Position numbers and translations under genes: made by a program. Below the pieces are notes generated by a model. It did not search any database, was not told where the DNA came from, and worked only from the letters and a program-made list of their open reading frames with translations. Shown piece after piece: positions 53,644-62,481 of a DNA stretch of 64,000 nucleotides. Every line of letters begins with the position of its first letter. Positions within the stretch are counted from its first letter, which is position 1. Source of the stretch: JAWHQP01 sp032586195 (GTDB lineage: Bacteria > Pseudomonadota > Gammaproteobacteria > Enterobacterales > Pasteurellaceae); assembly GCA_032586195.1 (NCBI GenBank), contig JAWHQP010000008.1:23141-87140 (forward strand), in the 5' to 3' direction.

Positions 53644-54768
53644 TTATTTTGCCGCCCGCATGGCATCGATGAACTTGTCAAACAGACACGCCACATCATG
53701 CGGGCCCGGGCTGGCTTCCGGGTGGCCTTGGAAAGAATAGACCGGTTTGTCGGTGAGTTCGATACCTTGTACGGAGTTATCGAACAAGGAACGGTGGGTA
53801 ACTCTCACGTTTGCCGGCAAGCTGTGTTCATCCACTTCAAAACCGTGGTTTTGGCTGGTGATCATCACTTTTCGGCTGGCCAAATCCTGCACCGGGTGAT
53901 TAGCGCCGTGGTGGCCGAATGCCATTTTTTTGGTTTTCCCGCCGGTGGCTAAGCCCAGTAACTGATGACCCAAACAAATGCCGAAAATTGGGTTATTACC
54001 GCTCAACAGGATTTTGAGCGCGTTGATGGCGTAATCGCACGCCTGAGGATCGCCCGGGCCGTTGGAAAGGAAAATGCCGTCCGGATTTAACGCTAAAACC
54101 TCTTCAGCCGAGGTTTTCGCCGGCACCACGGTAAGTTTGCAGCCGCGTTCCGCCAACATGCGTAAAATATTGCGTTTAACGCCGAAGTCATATGCCACCA
54201 CGTTAAACTCGGCATTCCGTTGTTCCACATAACCTTCGCCGAGCCGCCATTCGCCTTGTGTCCATTGATAAGGCGCTTTGGTGGAAACTTCCTGAGCCAG
54301 GTCTTTCCCCGCCATTGAGCCGAAACCTAACGCCAGTTGCAACGCTTTCTTCTCGTCGGTTTCGCCCGTCATGATGCAGCCCGCCAGCGCTCCTTTGTCG
54401 CGTAAAAGACGGGTTAAACGGCGGGTATCAATATCGGCAATCGCCACTACGTTATTGGCGTTTAAATATTCGGACAGGCTTTGATCTGCGCGGAAATTGC
54501 TGTGGATTAACGGTAAATCGCGGATAATCAGCCCCGCGGCATATACATCGTCGCTTTCGGTATCTTCTGAATTTGTGCCGGTATTGCCGATATGAGGATA
54601 GGTCAGAGTAACAATTTGTTTGAAATAAGAAGGGTCGGTGAGAATTTCCTGATAACCGGTCATCGCCGTGTTAAACACCACTTCGCCGACGGTATGCCCC
54701 GCCGCGCCGATAGAGGTGCCGTGGAAAACGCTGCCATCCGCTAAGACTAGAATTGCAGGTTCAGACAT
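53644..54768 (-). CDS. carA: Carbamoyl phosphate synthase small (glutaminase) subunit
   Basis: A 374-residue class I glutamine amidotransferase. The N-terminal CPSase domain opens EPAILVLADGSVFHGTSIGA. The glutaminase domain has FLSNGPGDPQACDYAI, the nucleophile cysteine in GICLGHQLLGLA, and FQGHPEASPGPHD with the catalytic His-Glu. The start at 54768 has AGGAG eight bases upstream; 65 further in-frame upstream codons have no family match. Long upstream sequence with paired ArgR boxes suggests arginine repression. Confidence 0.96.
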   Translation of the reverse strand: MSEPAILVLADGSVFHGTSIGAAGHTVGEVVFNTAMTGYQEILTDPSYFKQIVTLTYPHIGNTGTNSEDTESDDVYAAGLIIRDLPLIHSNFRADQSLSEYLNANNVVAIADIDTRRLTRLLRDKGALAGCIMTGETDEKKALQLALGFGSMAGKDLAQEVSTKAPYQWTQGEWRLGEGYVEQRNAEFNVVAYDFGVKRNILRMLAERGCKLTVVPAKTSAEEVLALNPDGIFLSNGPGDPQACDYAINALKILLSGNNPIFGICLGHQLLGLATGGKTKKMAFGHHGANHPVQDLASRKVMITSQNHGFEVDEHSLPANVRVTHRSLFDNSVQGIELTDKPVYSFQGHPEASPGPHDVACLFDKFIDAMRAAK

Positions 54769-54997
54769 AAAATATCTCCTATAGATTGTTGTTTGGTCGA
54801 ACACTTGCGAATGTTCATTAACCTCGAACAGCCAAAACTCGCAAAAACAGCACCGCACTTTGCCTGTGTTACGTTGATGATCCCATGCGGTTGCGTGAGC
54901 GTTGGTTATTCGTTGATGAAAGCTTATTGTCATAAGCAAAATCCCGCCTATTCTAAAGGACAATGCCTATTGATTCAAGTGAAATTCGCAATCGTTT

Positions 54998-55038
54998 AAA
55001 TGATTAATTATGTAATATTAGTGCATAATTAATCATTT
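54998..55038. promoter_or_regulatory. Tandem ArgR boxes upstream of carAB
   Basis: AAATGATTAATTATG and CATAATTAATCATTT are exact 15-base inverted arms. Read as 14-base ArgR cores (TGAAT-W4-ATTCA), 55001-55014 matches 11 and 55022-55035 matches 12 positions. Their centres are exactly 21 bases apart, the hexameric ArgR spacing. The surrounding 366-base carA-mlaA gap otherwise holds an uptake sequence (54852-54860) and AT-rich DNA. Confidence 0.65.
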
Positions 55039-55134
55039 TAATACTTCTTTTTGAACGCTTGAGATAATTTGTTTTGTAGAATTAAAACAAGTCATTTACA
55101 ATGACAAAAATTTACCATACAGAGGCAAGGCTTT

Positions 55135-55893
55135 ATGATGAATAAAAAAACTCTTTTCGCGCTGGTGCTGGCGGGCTCCGTTGTATTGACGGGCTGTGGT
55201 TCCACCATTGACCCGGCCACGGGTGAACGTAAGGATCCGCTGGAAGGATTTAACCGTACTATGTGGGATTTCAACTACAAGGTGATGGATCCCTATGTGT
55301 TAAAACCCGCGGCTAAAGGCTGGCAAGCCTTGCCGACTCCGCTTACCACGGGGTTATCAAATGTCGCCAATAATCTTGATGAGCCCGTCAGTTTCATAAA
55401 CCGTTTGCTGGAAGGCAATGTAAAACAAGCCTTTGTGCATTTAAATCGCTTCATTATTAACTCTACGTTTGGTCTGGGCGGTCTGATCGACTGGGCGAGT
55501 TACAGTAATCCGCTTAAAATCGAAAATGACCGCACCTTTGGTGACGCGCTGGGACATTACGGCGTGCAGCCGGGAGTTTATATGATGGTGCCGGCTTATG
55601 GCGCGACCACGCCGCGTCAAGTTACCAGCAGCGTAGTGGATGCCGGTTACGTCTATCCGTTCTGGCATTGGGTCGGCGGAGCCTGGGGACTGGTGCCGTG
55701 GGGAATTCAGGCATTGGATAACCGGGCCAAAGCCATGGATAAAGAAGCGTTACTGGAACAAGCTCAGGATCCGTATGTTACCTTCCGTGAAGCTTATTAC
55801 CAAAACTTAGAATACCGTGCCACCGATGGTAAAATGAAATCGGAGCCTAAGGATTCCGGGCTTTCGCAAGAAGATTTAGACAGTATCGACTAA
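55135..55893 (+). CDS. mlaA: Outer-membrane lipid asymmetry lipoprotein MlaA (VacJ)
   Basis: A 252-residue lipoprotein. The lipobox LTGC ends the signal peptide near residue 21. Signatures are DPLEGFNRTMWDFNYKVMDPYVLKP, VSFINRLLEGNVKQAFVHLNRFIINSTFGLGGLIDWA and GDALGHYGVQPGVYMMVPAYGATTPR. It removes mislocalised phospholipids from the outer leaflet with the Mla pathway; in Pasteurellaceae it supports serum resistance. yfbU follows 13 bases downstream. Confidence 0.94.
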   Translation: MMNKKTLFALVLAGSVVLTGCGSTIDPATGERKDPLEGFNRTMWDFNYKVMDPYVLKPAAKGWQALPTPLTTGLSNVANNLDEPVSFINRLLEGNVKQAFVHLNRFIINSTFGLGGLIDWASYSNPLKIENDRTFGDALGHYGVQPGVYMMVPAYGATTPRQVTSSVVDAGYVYPFWHWVGGAWGLVPWGIQALDNRAKAMDKEALLEQAQDPYVTFREAYYQNLEYRATDGKMKSEPKDSGLSQEDLDSID

Positions 55894-55906
55894 AGAGGAT
55901 AATGCT

Positions 55907-56407
55907 ATGGAAATGTCAATCACCCAACGTTTGATCTTAGCCAACCAATATAAATTGATGGGCTTATTGGATCCGACTAACGCGCAAAAATACCAACGTT
56001 TGGAACGCATTGTAAAAGGCGGCTTCGCTTTGGAATTGAAAGAGCTGGATAAAGAGTTCAGCAATATTTCGGAAGAAGAATGCCGTATCGTGCTGGATAC
56101 GTTGGAAATGTATAACGCATTGCAGGTATCCTATAACAATCTGCCTGATAATGATAAATCCGCGCTCAATCCGCACCGCCTGCAATTCGTCGGCTACTGT
56201 GCCGTACGGGAGAAAAAATACCTTGATTATCTGCGTTTTATTACCAGCGTGGAAGGTAAATATCAGGAATTTATGCATTGCGAACACGGCTGCGATTCTC
56301 AAACTCCGATGTGGGACAAATACATCAAAATGCTGGACGTATGGCGCGCCTGCCCGCATGAATATCATTTAAGCATGGCGGAAATTCAGAATATTCTGAA
56401 CGCGTAA
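55907..56407 (+). CDS. yfbU: YfbU-family protein (UPF0304)
   Basis: A 166-residue helical protein matching E. coli YfbU throughout: MEMSITQRLILANQYKLMGLLDP at the start, LDTLEMYNALQVSY in the middle and HLSMAEIQNIL at the end. Function is unknown; structures show a helical domain, and E. coli studies have suggested a link to cell death. It has AGAGGA upstream and is probably co-transcribed with mlaA. Confidence 0.92.
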   Translation: MEMSITQRLILANQYKLMGLLDPTNAQKYQRLERIVKGGFALELKELDKEFSNISEEECRIVLDTLEMYNALQVSYNNLPDNDKSALNPHRLQFVGYCAVREKKYLDYLRFITSVEGKYQEFMHCEHGCDSQTPMWDKYIKMLDVWRACPHEYHLSMAEIQNILNA

Positions 56408-56479
56408 AACTCGGAAAAACAGCACCGCGCTTTCATTTTCAGTTAACGTAAACGTGCGGTGTTTATCGTTGATGATAAT

Positions 56480-56503
56480 AAAAGGCAACGCAGGTTGCCT
56501 TTT
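56480..56503. terminator. Bidirectional terminator between yfbU and zapB
   Basis: AAAAGGCAAC / GTTGCCTTTT, a perfect 10-bp stem with a GCAG tetraloop and T/A-rich ends on both strands, between convergent genes. Confidence 0.92.
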
Positions 56504-56518
56504 GCATATTTGGTTGAC

Positions 56519-56737
56519 TCAAACGTTATCAATTTGTCCCAACAATGAACGTAAACGTTCCTGCCAGTTGTTGTGTTCGACTTTGAGCTGTTCGTTTTCG
56601 CTGCGTAATGCGTCGTTTGCCTGCTGAACTTGCTGGTTCTGTTCTTTTAATTCCTCAACTTCCAATTGAAGTAATTGGATGGTTTCAACCGCTTGTTTAA
56701 TTTTACCTTCTAATTGGTCTAAAATTTCTAAAGACAT
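56519..56737 (-). CDS. zapB: Cell division protein ZapB
   Basis: A 72-residue cytoplasmic protein that is almost entirely coiled coil (SLEILDQLEGKIKQAVETIQLLQLEVEELK onward, with heptad leucines). It matches ZapB in length and opening. It assembles at midcell through ZapA and links the Z ring to chromosome organisation. AGGAAG precedes the ATG. Confidence 0.92.
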   Translation of the reverse strand: MSLEILDQLEGKIKQAVETIQLLQLEVEELKEQNQQVQQANDALRSENEQLKVEHNNWQERLRSLLGQIDNV

Positions 56738-56980
56738 AAAACTTCCTCTTTGATTTGATGTGCCTAAAACGTCGTTTATTCTACCTAGATCCGCCCCGAG
56801 ATTAAAGGGTGAAACCGAATTTAATTACAGACATTGGTATAAATTCCCGCAATCTTTGAGTGCAATATGCGAACAAGGTTCAAAAATCCGAAAAAAAGCA
56901 CCGCACTTTGAAAAATGTTTCCGACAATATGGGGCGAGTGCTAGAATGGCGGCACGAAATCAGCTAAAAGGAAGACCAAT

Positions 56981-57994
56981 ATGAACAGAGCGTTATCAAT
57001 CGAATTTACCCGAATCACTGAGGCGGCGGCGTTGGCGGCTTACGCCTGGCTGGGCCGCGGCGACAAAAACGCGGCGGACGATGCCGCCGTGCAGGCCATG
57101 CGGTATATGCTAAATCGGATCAACATGGACGGTGAAATCGTCATCGGTGAAGGAGAAATTGATGAAGCTCCGATGCTTTATATCGGTGAAAAAGTGGGCT
57201 CGGGCATGGGGGAATTAGTGTCTATCGCGGTGGATCCGATCGACGGCACCCGTATGACCGCCATGGGACAGGCCAACGCGCTTTCCGTACTGGCGGCGGG
57301 CGGCAAAAATACTTTTTTGCACGCCCCTGATATGTATATGGAAAAATTAGTGGTCGGCCCTGAGGCGAAAGGTATGATTGATTTAAACCTGCCGTTGGAA
57401 CAGAATCTCCGTCGTGTGGCATCCAAAATGGGCAAACTGATGTCGCAGCTCACTGTGATGGTGCTGGCTAAACCTCGCCATGAAGCCATTATCAAACAAA
57501 TGCAGCAGTTGGGCATTCGTGTGCTAGCCATTCCTGACGGCGATGTTGCCGCTTCCGTGTTGTGCTGCCTGCCCGAAGGCGAAGTGGACATGGTGTACGG
57601 CATCGGCGGCGCGCCGGAAGGTGTTATTACCGCCGCCGCCGTGCGGGCGTTAGGTGGCGATATGAACGCACGCCTGATTCCGCGTGACCGGGTGAAGGAC
57701 GACAATGAGGAAAATCGTGCCATCGCTCGGGAAGAAATCCGCCGCTGTACGGAAATGGGCGTTGCGGTGAATGAGGTGTTGCTCCTTGAAGATCTCGCCC
57801 GCGACGACAACCTTGTCTTCGTCGCTACGGGGATCACCTCGGGCGATTTGCTGCAAGGCATTAGACGCAAAGGCAATCTCGCCACCACGGAGACTATCCT
57901 GATCCGCGGCAATTCCCGCACCATCCGTCGCGTTCTCTCCACTCATTATTTAGATCGCAAAGACAGCGAAATTTATAAATTGATTCGGGATTAG
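56981..57994 (+). CDS. glpX: Fructose-1,6-bisphosphatase, class II
   Basis: A 337-residue metal-dependent phosphatase of gluconeogenesis. Visible features are EGEIDEAPMLYIGEKVGSG, the metal- and phosphate-binding DPIDGTRMTAMG, and GIGGAPEGVITAAAVRALGG. It matches GlpX (336 aa in E. coli) fully. AGGAAG lies before the ATG. In contrast to E. coli it is not next to glpFK. It is convergent with xylR across a palindromic uptake-sequence terminator. Confidence 0.95.
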   Translation: MNRALSIEFTRITEAAALAAYAWLGRGDKNAADDAAVQAMRYMLNRINMDGEIVIGEGEIDEAPMLYIGEKVGSGMGELVSIAVDPIDGTRMTAMGQANALSVLAAGGKNTFLHAPDMYMEKLVVGPEAKGMIDLNLPLEQNLRRVASKMGKLMSQLTVMVLAKPRHEAIIKQMQQLGIRVLAIPDGDVAASVLCCLPEGEVDMVYGIGGAPEGVITAAAVRALGGDMNARLIPRDRVKDDNEENRAIAREEIRRCTEMGVAVNEVLLLEDLARDDNLVFVATGITSGDLLQGIRRKGNLATTETILIRGNSRTIRRVLSTHYLDRKDSEIYKLIRD

Positions 57995-57999
57995 CGAGA

Positions 58000-58041
58000 A
58001 AGTGCGGTGTCGGAAAATCGATTTTTTGACACCGCACTTTG
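58000..58041. terminator. Uptake-sequence terminator between glpX and xylR
   Basis: AAAGTGCGGTGTC and GACACCGCACTTT form a perfect 13-bp stem separated by 16 bases, sitting between convergent stop codons at 57994 and 58051. Confidence 0.85.
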
Positions 58042-58050
58042 GCCGGTGGC

Positions 58051-59217
58051 TTATTGCTCGCGAAATTCTTTTGGAGTTTGCCGGTATTCTTTTTTAAACA
58101 CGGAATAAAAATATTGCAGTGACGGATAGCCGCAAATCTCCGAAATTTCCTGAATGGATACGTCCGTATGGCGCAGCATATGCTTGGCTCGCTCTAATTT
58201 TTCCTCATGAATCACGCGATGGATGGTTTTTCCCATATCGTCTTTGAAGCGTTGTTCCAGATTGGAGCGAGAAATACGCAGATGATCCAGCACTTGCTCG
58301 GTTTTAATGCCTTGGCAGGCGTGATAACGGATATAATGCATGGCTTGAATCACCAACGGATCCTGCAAGGAGCGATAATCGCTGGAACGTCGTTGTGCCA
58401 CTCTTAACGGCGGGATTAACACGGGCGTTAAACTAACGTGCTGTCCGTTTAACTGTTGGTGCAGCATTTTAGCCGCTTGGTAGCCGATGCGTTGTGTACC
58501 CTGCACGACAGAGGAAAGGGATATGCGTGATAAATACTGAATTAATTCTTCGTTATCAATGCCGATAATACTCAGTTCATCCGGCACGGCGATATTTAAA
58601 TACTCACAAGCCTGCAGTAAATGTCGGGCGCGCGCATCAGTCACGGCGATAATACCGGTATGCGGGGGCAATGTGTTTAACCATTCGCATAATTTTGATT
58701 GTACTTCAAGCCAGTTTTTGGATGTTGTCTTCTGCCCCAAATAGACATCGCCGTGATATTCATATTGTTCCATTAATTGCAGAAAGGCATTTTTACGTTC
58801 TTCAGACCAATGTTTTTTAGTTTCGCTGGGTACACCGTAGAAAGCAAATTGATTTAACCCTTTTTGTTTTAAATGCAGCAGTGCACTCTGTACCAGTGCA
58901 AAATTGTCTGTTGCGACATAAGGAAACGGCGGGTAGGAAGACGTGTCCTGATATGAACCGCCTACCGCGGTAACAGGAACATTGACTCCCGTTAAGGCGG
59001 CTTCGGTTTCGGGATCATCAAAATCGGCAATAATGCCGTCAATCGACAAGTTTTTGATATCCTCACACTTATATACGAAGTCATCCTTTACATAAATATC
59101 CCACATGCATTGCGAAGCTTGCAGATATTGCCCTACACCTTCCATGACGCCGCGATCATAAACTTTGTTTGCGTTAAATAATAATGCGATACGATATGAT
59201 TTTAGTTGTTTCTGCAT
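58051..59217 (-). CDS. xylR: Xylose operon regulator XylR (AraC family)
   Basis: A 388-residue activator (E. coli XylR 392). The N-terminal ~275 residues form a periplasmic-binding-like sugar domain (IALLFNANKVYDRGVMEGVGQYLQ, GIIAVTDARARHLLQACEYL, SIIGIDNEELI). The C-terminal AraC domain has two HTHs, with ICGYPSLQYFYSVFKKEYRQTPKEFR at the end. Xylose binding lets it activate xylAB and the transporter. It is read after xylE on the same strand with an uptake-sequence terminator between them, so read-through or an own promoter is needed. Confidence 0.94.
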   Translation of the reverse strand: MQKQLKSYRIALLFNANKVYDRGVMEGVGQYLQASQCMWDIYVKDDFVYKCEDIKNLSIDGIIADFDDPETEAALTGVNVPVTAVGGSYQDTSSYPPFPYVATDNFALVQSALLHLKQKGLNQFAFYGVPSETKKHWSEERKNAFLQLMEQYEYHGDVYLGQKTTSKNWLEVQSKLCEWLNTLPPHTGIIAVTDARARHLLQACEYLNIAVPDELSIIGIDNEELIQYLSRISLSSVVQGTQRIGYQAAKMLHQQLNGQHVSLTPVLIPPLRVAQRRSSDYRSLQDPLVIQAMHYIRYHACQGIKTEQVLDHLRISRSNLEQRFKDDMGKTIHRVIHEEKLERAKHMLRHTDVSIQEISEICGYPSLQYFYSVFKKEYRQTPKEFREQ

Positions 59218-59284
59218 CAGAATACTCCTTTCTTAAACGAGTAACCGGTTGATATCTAAATAGAATTCATCATACCGAAACGGC

Positions 59285-59325
59285 AAAAAGTGCGGTGGGA
59301 AAATGACGAGTTTTCTCACCGCACT
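59285..59325 (-). terminator. Terminator of the xylose transporter gene
   Basis: An uptake sequence and an imperfect inverted copy (AGTGCGGTGGGAAAA / TTTTCTCACCGCACT, one mismatch) form a 15-bp stem. On the minus strand a run of five T follows. It lies 48 bases after the xylE stop and 67 before the xylR start. Confidence 0.85.
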
Positions 59326-59373
59326 CTGTCAGGACATGCCTTCAGTTTATACACCGCAGTGCCGGCATACGCC

Positions 59374-60840
59374 CTATGCTTCCGATTGATGTTTTTTATG
59401 CCATAGCAATTCGAGTTCCTCCAGGGATTTACCCTTCGTTTCAGGGACACATTTCCACATGAAGAGTGCGGCCAGAATGCCCATTAATCCGTAAATCCAG
59501 TAGGCAAACGCATGATTGAAATGTTCGACCAGATAACTGCTTTTATCCATCATCGGGAAAGTCCAGGATACAAGATAATTGGCGATCCATTGTGCAGCGA
59601 CGGCTAATGCCATCGCCTGGCTGCGGATTGCATTCGGGAAGATTTCGGCCAGAAGTACCCAGCAGACAGGCCCCCATGAAATGGCAAATGCCGCCACGTA
59701 AAACAACATACCGATTAAGGCGATGACACCGGAAAGTTTTGCATAGAAAGCGAATCCAAGCACAAACATGCCGAACGCCATACCTAACGCACCGATAATC
59801 TGCAGCGGCTTGCGGCCGAATTTATCCACCGTAAAAATTGCAATAACCGTACAGGAAAGATTAATCGCTCCCATAATAATGGTTTGCAGTAGTGCGGTAT
59901 CTGTGCCCGCGCCTAAAGAACGGAAAATTTCCGGTGCATAATAAAGAGCTACATTAATCCCGACAAATTGTTGGAAAACCGAAAGCAGAATACCGATGAT
60001 GATAACGGTAACACCGAAGGATAACAGCGGCATATTTGACGTTGGTTTTGCCTCTCCGATATAAGTTACCATCTGATCTAACTCACGTTGCCCTTCCGTT
60101 TCACCCAGCAGTTTTTTAAGATTTATTCCGGCTTGGGTTAATTTATTTTGTAATGCTAACCAGCGAGGACTTTCAGGAACAAAGAAAAGCAGCACAAAGA
60201 AAAGTAACGCCGGGATAACTTCAGAGAGGAACATATAACGCCAGCCGACAGTATCAAGCCAGGTATTATCACCGTTTAACGCAATAGAATAATTTACGCA
60301 ATATACCAATAATTGGCCTGCGATAATGGCAAATTGATTGAATGATACCATTTTGCCCCGGCTTTTAGCGGGGGTGATTTCAGCGATATACATTGGTGAT
60401 ACCATTGAAGCGATACCAACCCCCACCCCGCCGATAATACGGTAAATGACAAATTCCGTAATGAAATTGCTAAGGTAATAAGGCACGTTCTGTTCGTCAC
60501 CTATTGCACGGATACCCATTTCAGGATAAGCGGAACCGACGGCGGAAAGTAAAAATAACACTGCGGCGATAATCAGTGCCATACGGCGACCAAATTTCGC
60601 ACTCAGCCAGCCTCCGCAGAAACCGCCGATGATACAACCGATTAAAGCGCTCGCCACGCAAAAGCCTAATAATGAATTGGCAGTGGCTTCGGGCAAGCCT
60701 TTGGGTTCAATAAATACATTATTAAGCGATGACACCGTACCGGAAATAACAGCTGTATCATAACCAAATAATAATCCACCTAACGTGGCAACCAGGGTGA
60801 CACAAAGTGCGAATAGATTTCTTCTGTTTTCGACGGCCAT
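59374..60840 (-). CDS. xylE: MFS sugar:proton symporter, XylE-type
   Basis: A 488-residue protein (E. coli XylE 491) with twelve membrane helices. Sugar porter signatures are GGLLFGYDTAVISGTV, GGWLSAKFGRRMALI, YRIIGGVGVGIASMVSPMYIAEI, FVPESPRWLALQNK, VFQQFVGINVALYYAPEIF and VPETKGKSLEELE. Its position divergent from xylAB and next to xylR supports xylose as substrate. A good AAGGAG lies before the ATG. Relatives such as H. influenzae use an ABC importer (XylFGH) instead. Confidence 0.9.
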   Translation of the reverse strand: MAVENRRNLFALCVTLVATLGGLLFGYDTAVISGTVSSLNNVFIEPKGLPEATANSLLGFCVASALIGCIIGGFCGGWLSAKFGRRMALIIAAVLFLLSAVGSAYPEMGIRAIGDEQNVPYYLSNFITEFVIYRIIGGVGVGIASMVSPMYIAEITPAKSRGKMVSFNQFAIIAGQLLVYCVNYSIALNGDNTWLDTVGWRYMFLSEVIPALLFFVLLFFVPESPRWLALQNKLTQAGINLKKLLGETEGQRELDQMVTYIGEAKPTSNMPLLSFGVTVIIIGILLSVFQQFVGINVALYYAPEIFRSLGAGTDTALLQTIIMGAINLSCTVIAIFTVDKFGRKPLQIIGALGMAFGMFVLGFAFYAKLSGVIALIGMLFYVAAFAISWGPVCWVLLAEIFPNAIRSQAMALAVAAQWIANYLVSWTFPMMDKSSYLVEHFNHAFAYWIYGLMGILAALFMWKCVPETKGKSLEELELLWHKKHQSEA

Positions 60841-60920
60841 AATAAACTCCTTATTAGGTTTTACATGATCTTATTTTGACTAAAAAGGGGAAGCGCTCAA
60901 TTTCAATATTTATTAATGGA

Positions 60921-60993
60921 ATTACGTTTTTTCACTTTTGTGATCCCTGCCACAATAATTAATTATCTTAATTTAAAAACCAAAAAACGTAAT
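60921..60993. promoter_or_regulatory. Divergent xylE/xylA control region with CRP-like site and 12-bp inverted repeat
   Basis: TGTGATCCCTGCCACA at 60939-60954 matches the CRP core but for one base. It is flanked by exact inverted copies ATTACGTTTTTT (60921-60932) and AAAAAACGTAAT (60982-60993), which are candidate XylR half-sites. The 227-base divergent gap holds promoters for both directions. Confidence 0.6.
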
Positions 60994-61067
60994 TGAACGA
61001 AAATTTGTTTTCACAGACTATTAACGGCGGAAAGTGATTCATCCTATCTACTTAAGGAGAAATGATT

Positions 61068-62387
61068 ATGACAGACTACTTTGACAAAATTGACAATGTG
61101 AAATTTGAAGGGGTAAATTCAACCAATCCTTTTGCTTTCAAACATTACAACGCCGATGAAGTGATTCTGGGTAAAACCATGGCGGAGCATTTGCGTTTGG
61201 CGGTGTGTTATTGGCATACTTTTTGCTGGAATGGTAACGACATGTTCGGTGTGGGGTCATTAGATCGCAGCTGGCAGAAAAATCCTGACCCGTTGGCGGG
61301 AGCCAAACAGAAAGCGGATATTGCCTTTGAGTTTTTTACCAAACTTGGCGTGCCTTATTATTGTTTCCATGATGTAGATATCTCTCCCGAGGGAAGCACA
61401 TATCAAGAATATGTGTATAATTTCCAGACCTTGGTTGATATTCTGGCGCGCAAACAAGCGGATACCGGAGTCCGGCTATTATGGGGAACGGCAAACTGCT
61501 TTACTAATCCGCGTTATATGTCGGGAGCTGCAACCAATCCTAATCCGGAAATTTTTGCCCGCGCGGCGGCGCAGGTATTCAATGCCATGAATGCGACTCA
61601 ACGTTTAGGCGGTGAAAACTATGTGTTATGGGGCGGACGTGAAGGTTATGAAACCTTGCTTAATACCGATTTGAAACGTGAACGTGAACAAATCGGTCGT
61701 TTTATGCAGATGGTGGTTGAACATAAACATAAAATCGGTTTTAAAGGCACGTTGTTGATTGAACCTAAACCGCAGGAACCGACCAAACATCAATATGACT
61801 ATGATGTGGCGACAGTGTACGGTTTCTTAAAACAATTCGGGCTGGAGAACGAAATTAAGGTCAATATCGAGGCCAATCACGCTACTCTGGCGGGGCATAC
61901 ATTCCAACATGAAATCGCTACTGCTGCGGCATTAGGTATTTTAGGTTCTATTGATGCCAATCGCGGCGATCCGCAGCTCGGCTGGGATACCGACCAATTC
62001 CCGAACAGCGTGGAAGAAAATACCCTGGCGATATATGAAATCCTGAAAGCAGGCGGTTTTACCACTGGCGGTTTTAATTTTGACGCTAAAGTCCGCCGTC
62101 AAAGCACGGATCCGTATGATTTATTCTATGCTCATATCGGAGCGATGGATGTATTGGCGTTATCCTTGAAAAAAGCGGTTCAGATGTTGCAGGATAAGGT
62201 ATTACAGAATGCGGTCGATCAACGGTATGCGGGCTGGGATAAAGATTTCGGACAACAAATCTTACAGGGTAACGCGTCCTTAGAGAGCCTGGCACAGGCG
62301 GTTGAACGTAATCATCTTGAACCTCAGACCGTGTCAGGACATCAGGAATACTTGGAAAACGTAGTGAACGGTTATATTTATCGTTAA
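61068..62387 (+). CDS. xylA: Xylose isomerase
   Basis: A 439-residue metal-dependent isomerase (E. coli 440), converting D-xylose to D-xylulose. The catalytic His101 and Asp104 lie in CFHDVDISPEG. GTANCFTNPRY, LWGGREGYETLLNTD, LIEPKPQEPTKHQYDYD, NIEANHATLAGH and SIDANRGDPQLGWDTDQFP are the metal and substrate motifs. The start at 61068 has AAGGAG at proper spacing; an ATG two codons earlier is too close to it. xylB follows after 94 bases with an uptake sequence (62403-62411). Confidence 0.97.
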   Translation: MTDYFDKIDNVKFEGVNSTNPFAFKHYNADEVILGKTMAEHLRLAVCYWHTFCWNGNDMFGVGSLDRSWQKNPDPLAGAKQKADIAFEFFTKLGVPYYCFHDVDISPEGSTYQEYVYNFQTLVDILARKQADTGVRLLWGTANCFTNPRYMSGAATNPNPEIFARAAAQVFNAMNATQRLGGENYVLWGGREGYETLLNTDLKREREQIGRFMQMVVEHKHKIGFKGTLLIEPKPQEPTKHQYDYDVATVYGFLKQFGLENEIKVNIEANHATLAGHTFQHEIATAAALGILGSIDANRGDPQLGWDTDQFPNSVEENTLAIYEILKAGGFTTGGFNFDAKVRRQSTDPYDLFYAHIGAMDVLALSLKKAVQMLQDKVLQNAVDQRYAGWDKDFGQQILQGNASLESLAQAVERNHLEPQTVSGHQEYLENVVNGYIYR

Positions 62388-62481
62388 TCGGTTATAGTCT
62401 GAAAGTGCGGTGCTTTTTTTGAGAGTTTTTATCCTTGAGAAACACCGCCTTCCGATTTTCCCTTTAAAACAAGGAGACATT

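Noticed and set aside
54769..54963. 65-residue N-terminal extension of carA
   Set aside because: No family similarity, and a good ribosome site lies directly before the ATG at 54768.
57178..57942. 254-codon open frame antisense to glpX
   Set aside because: Its composition (Ser/Arg/Thr-rich) is typical of a mirror frame, and glpX on the other strand is unambiguous.
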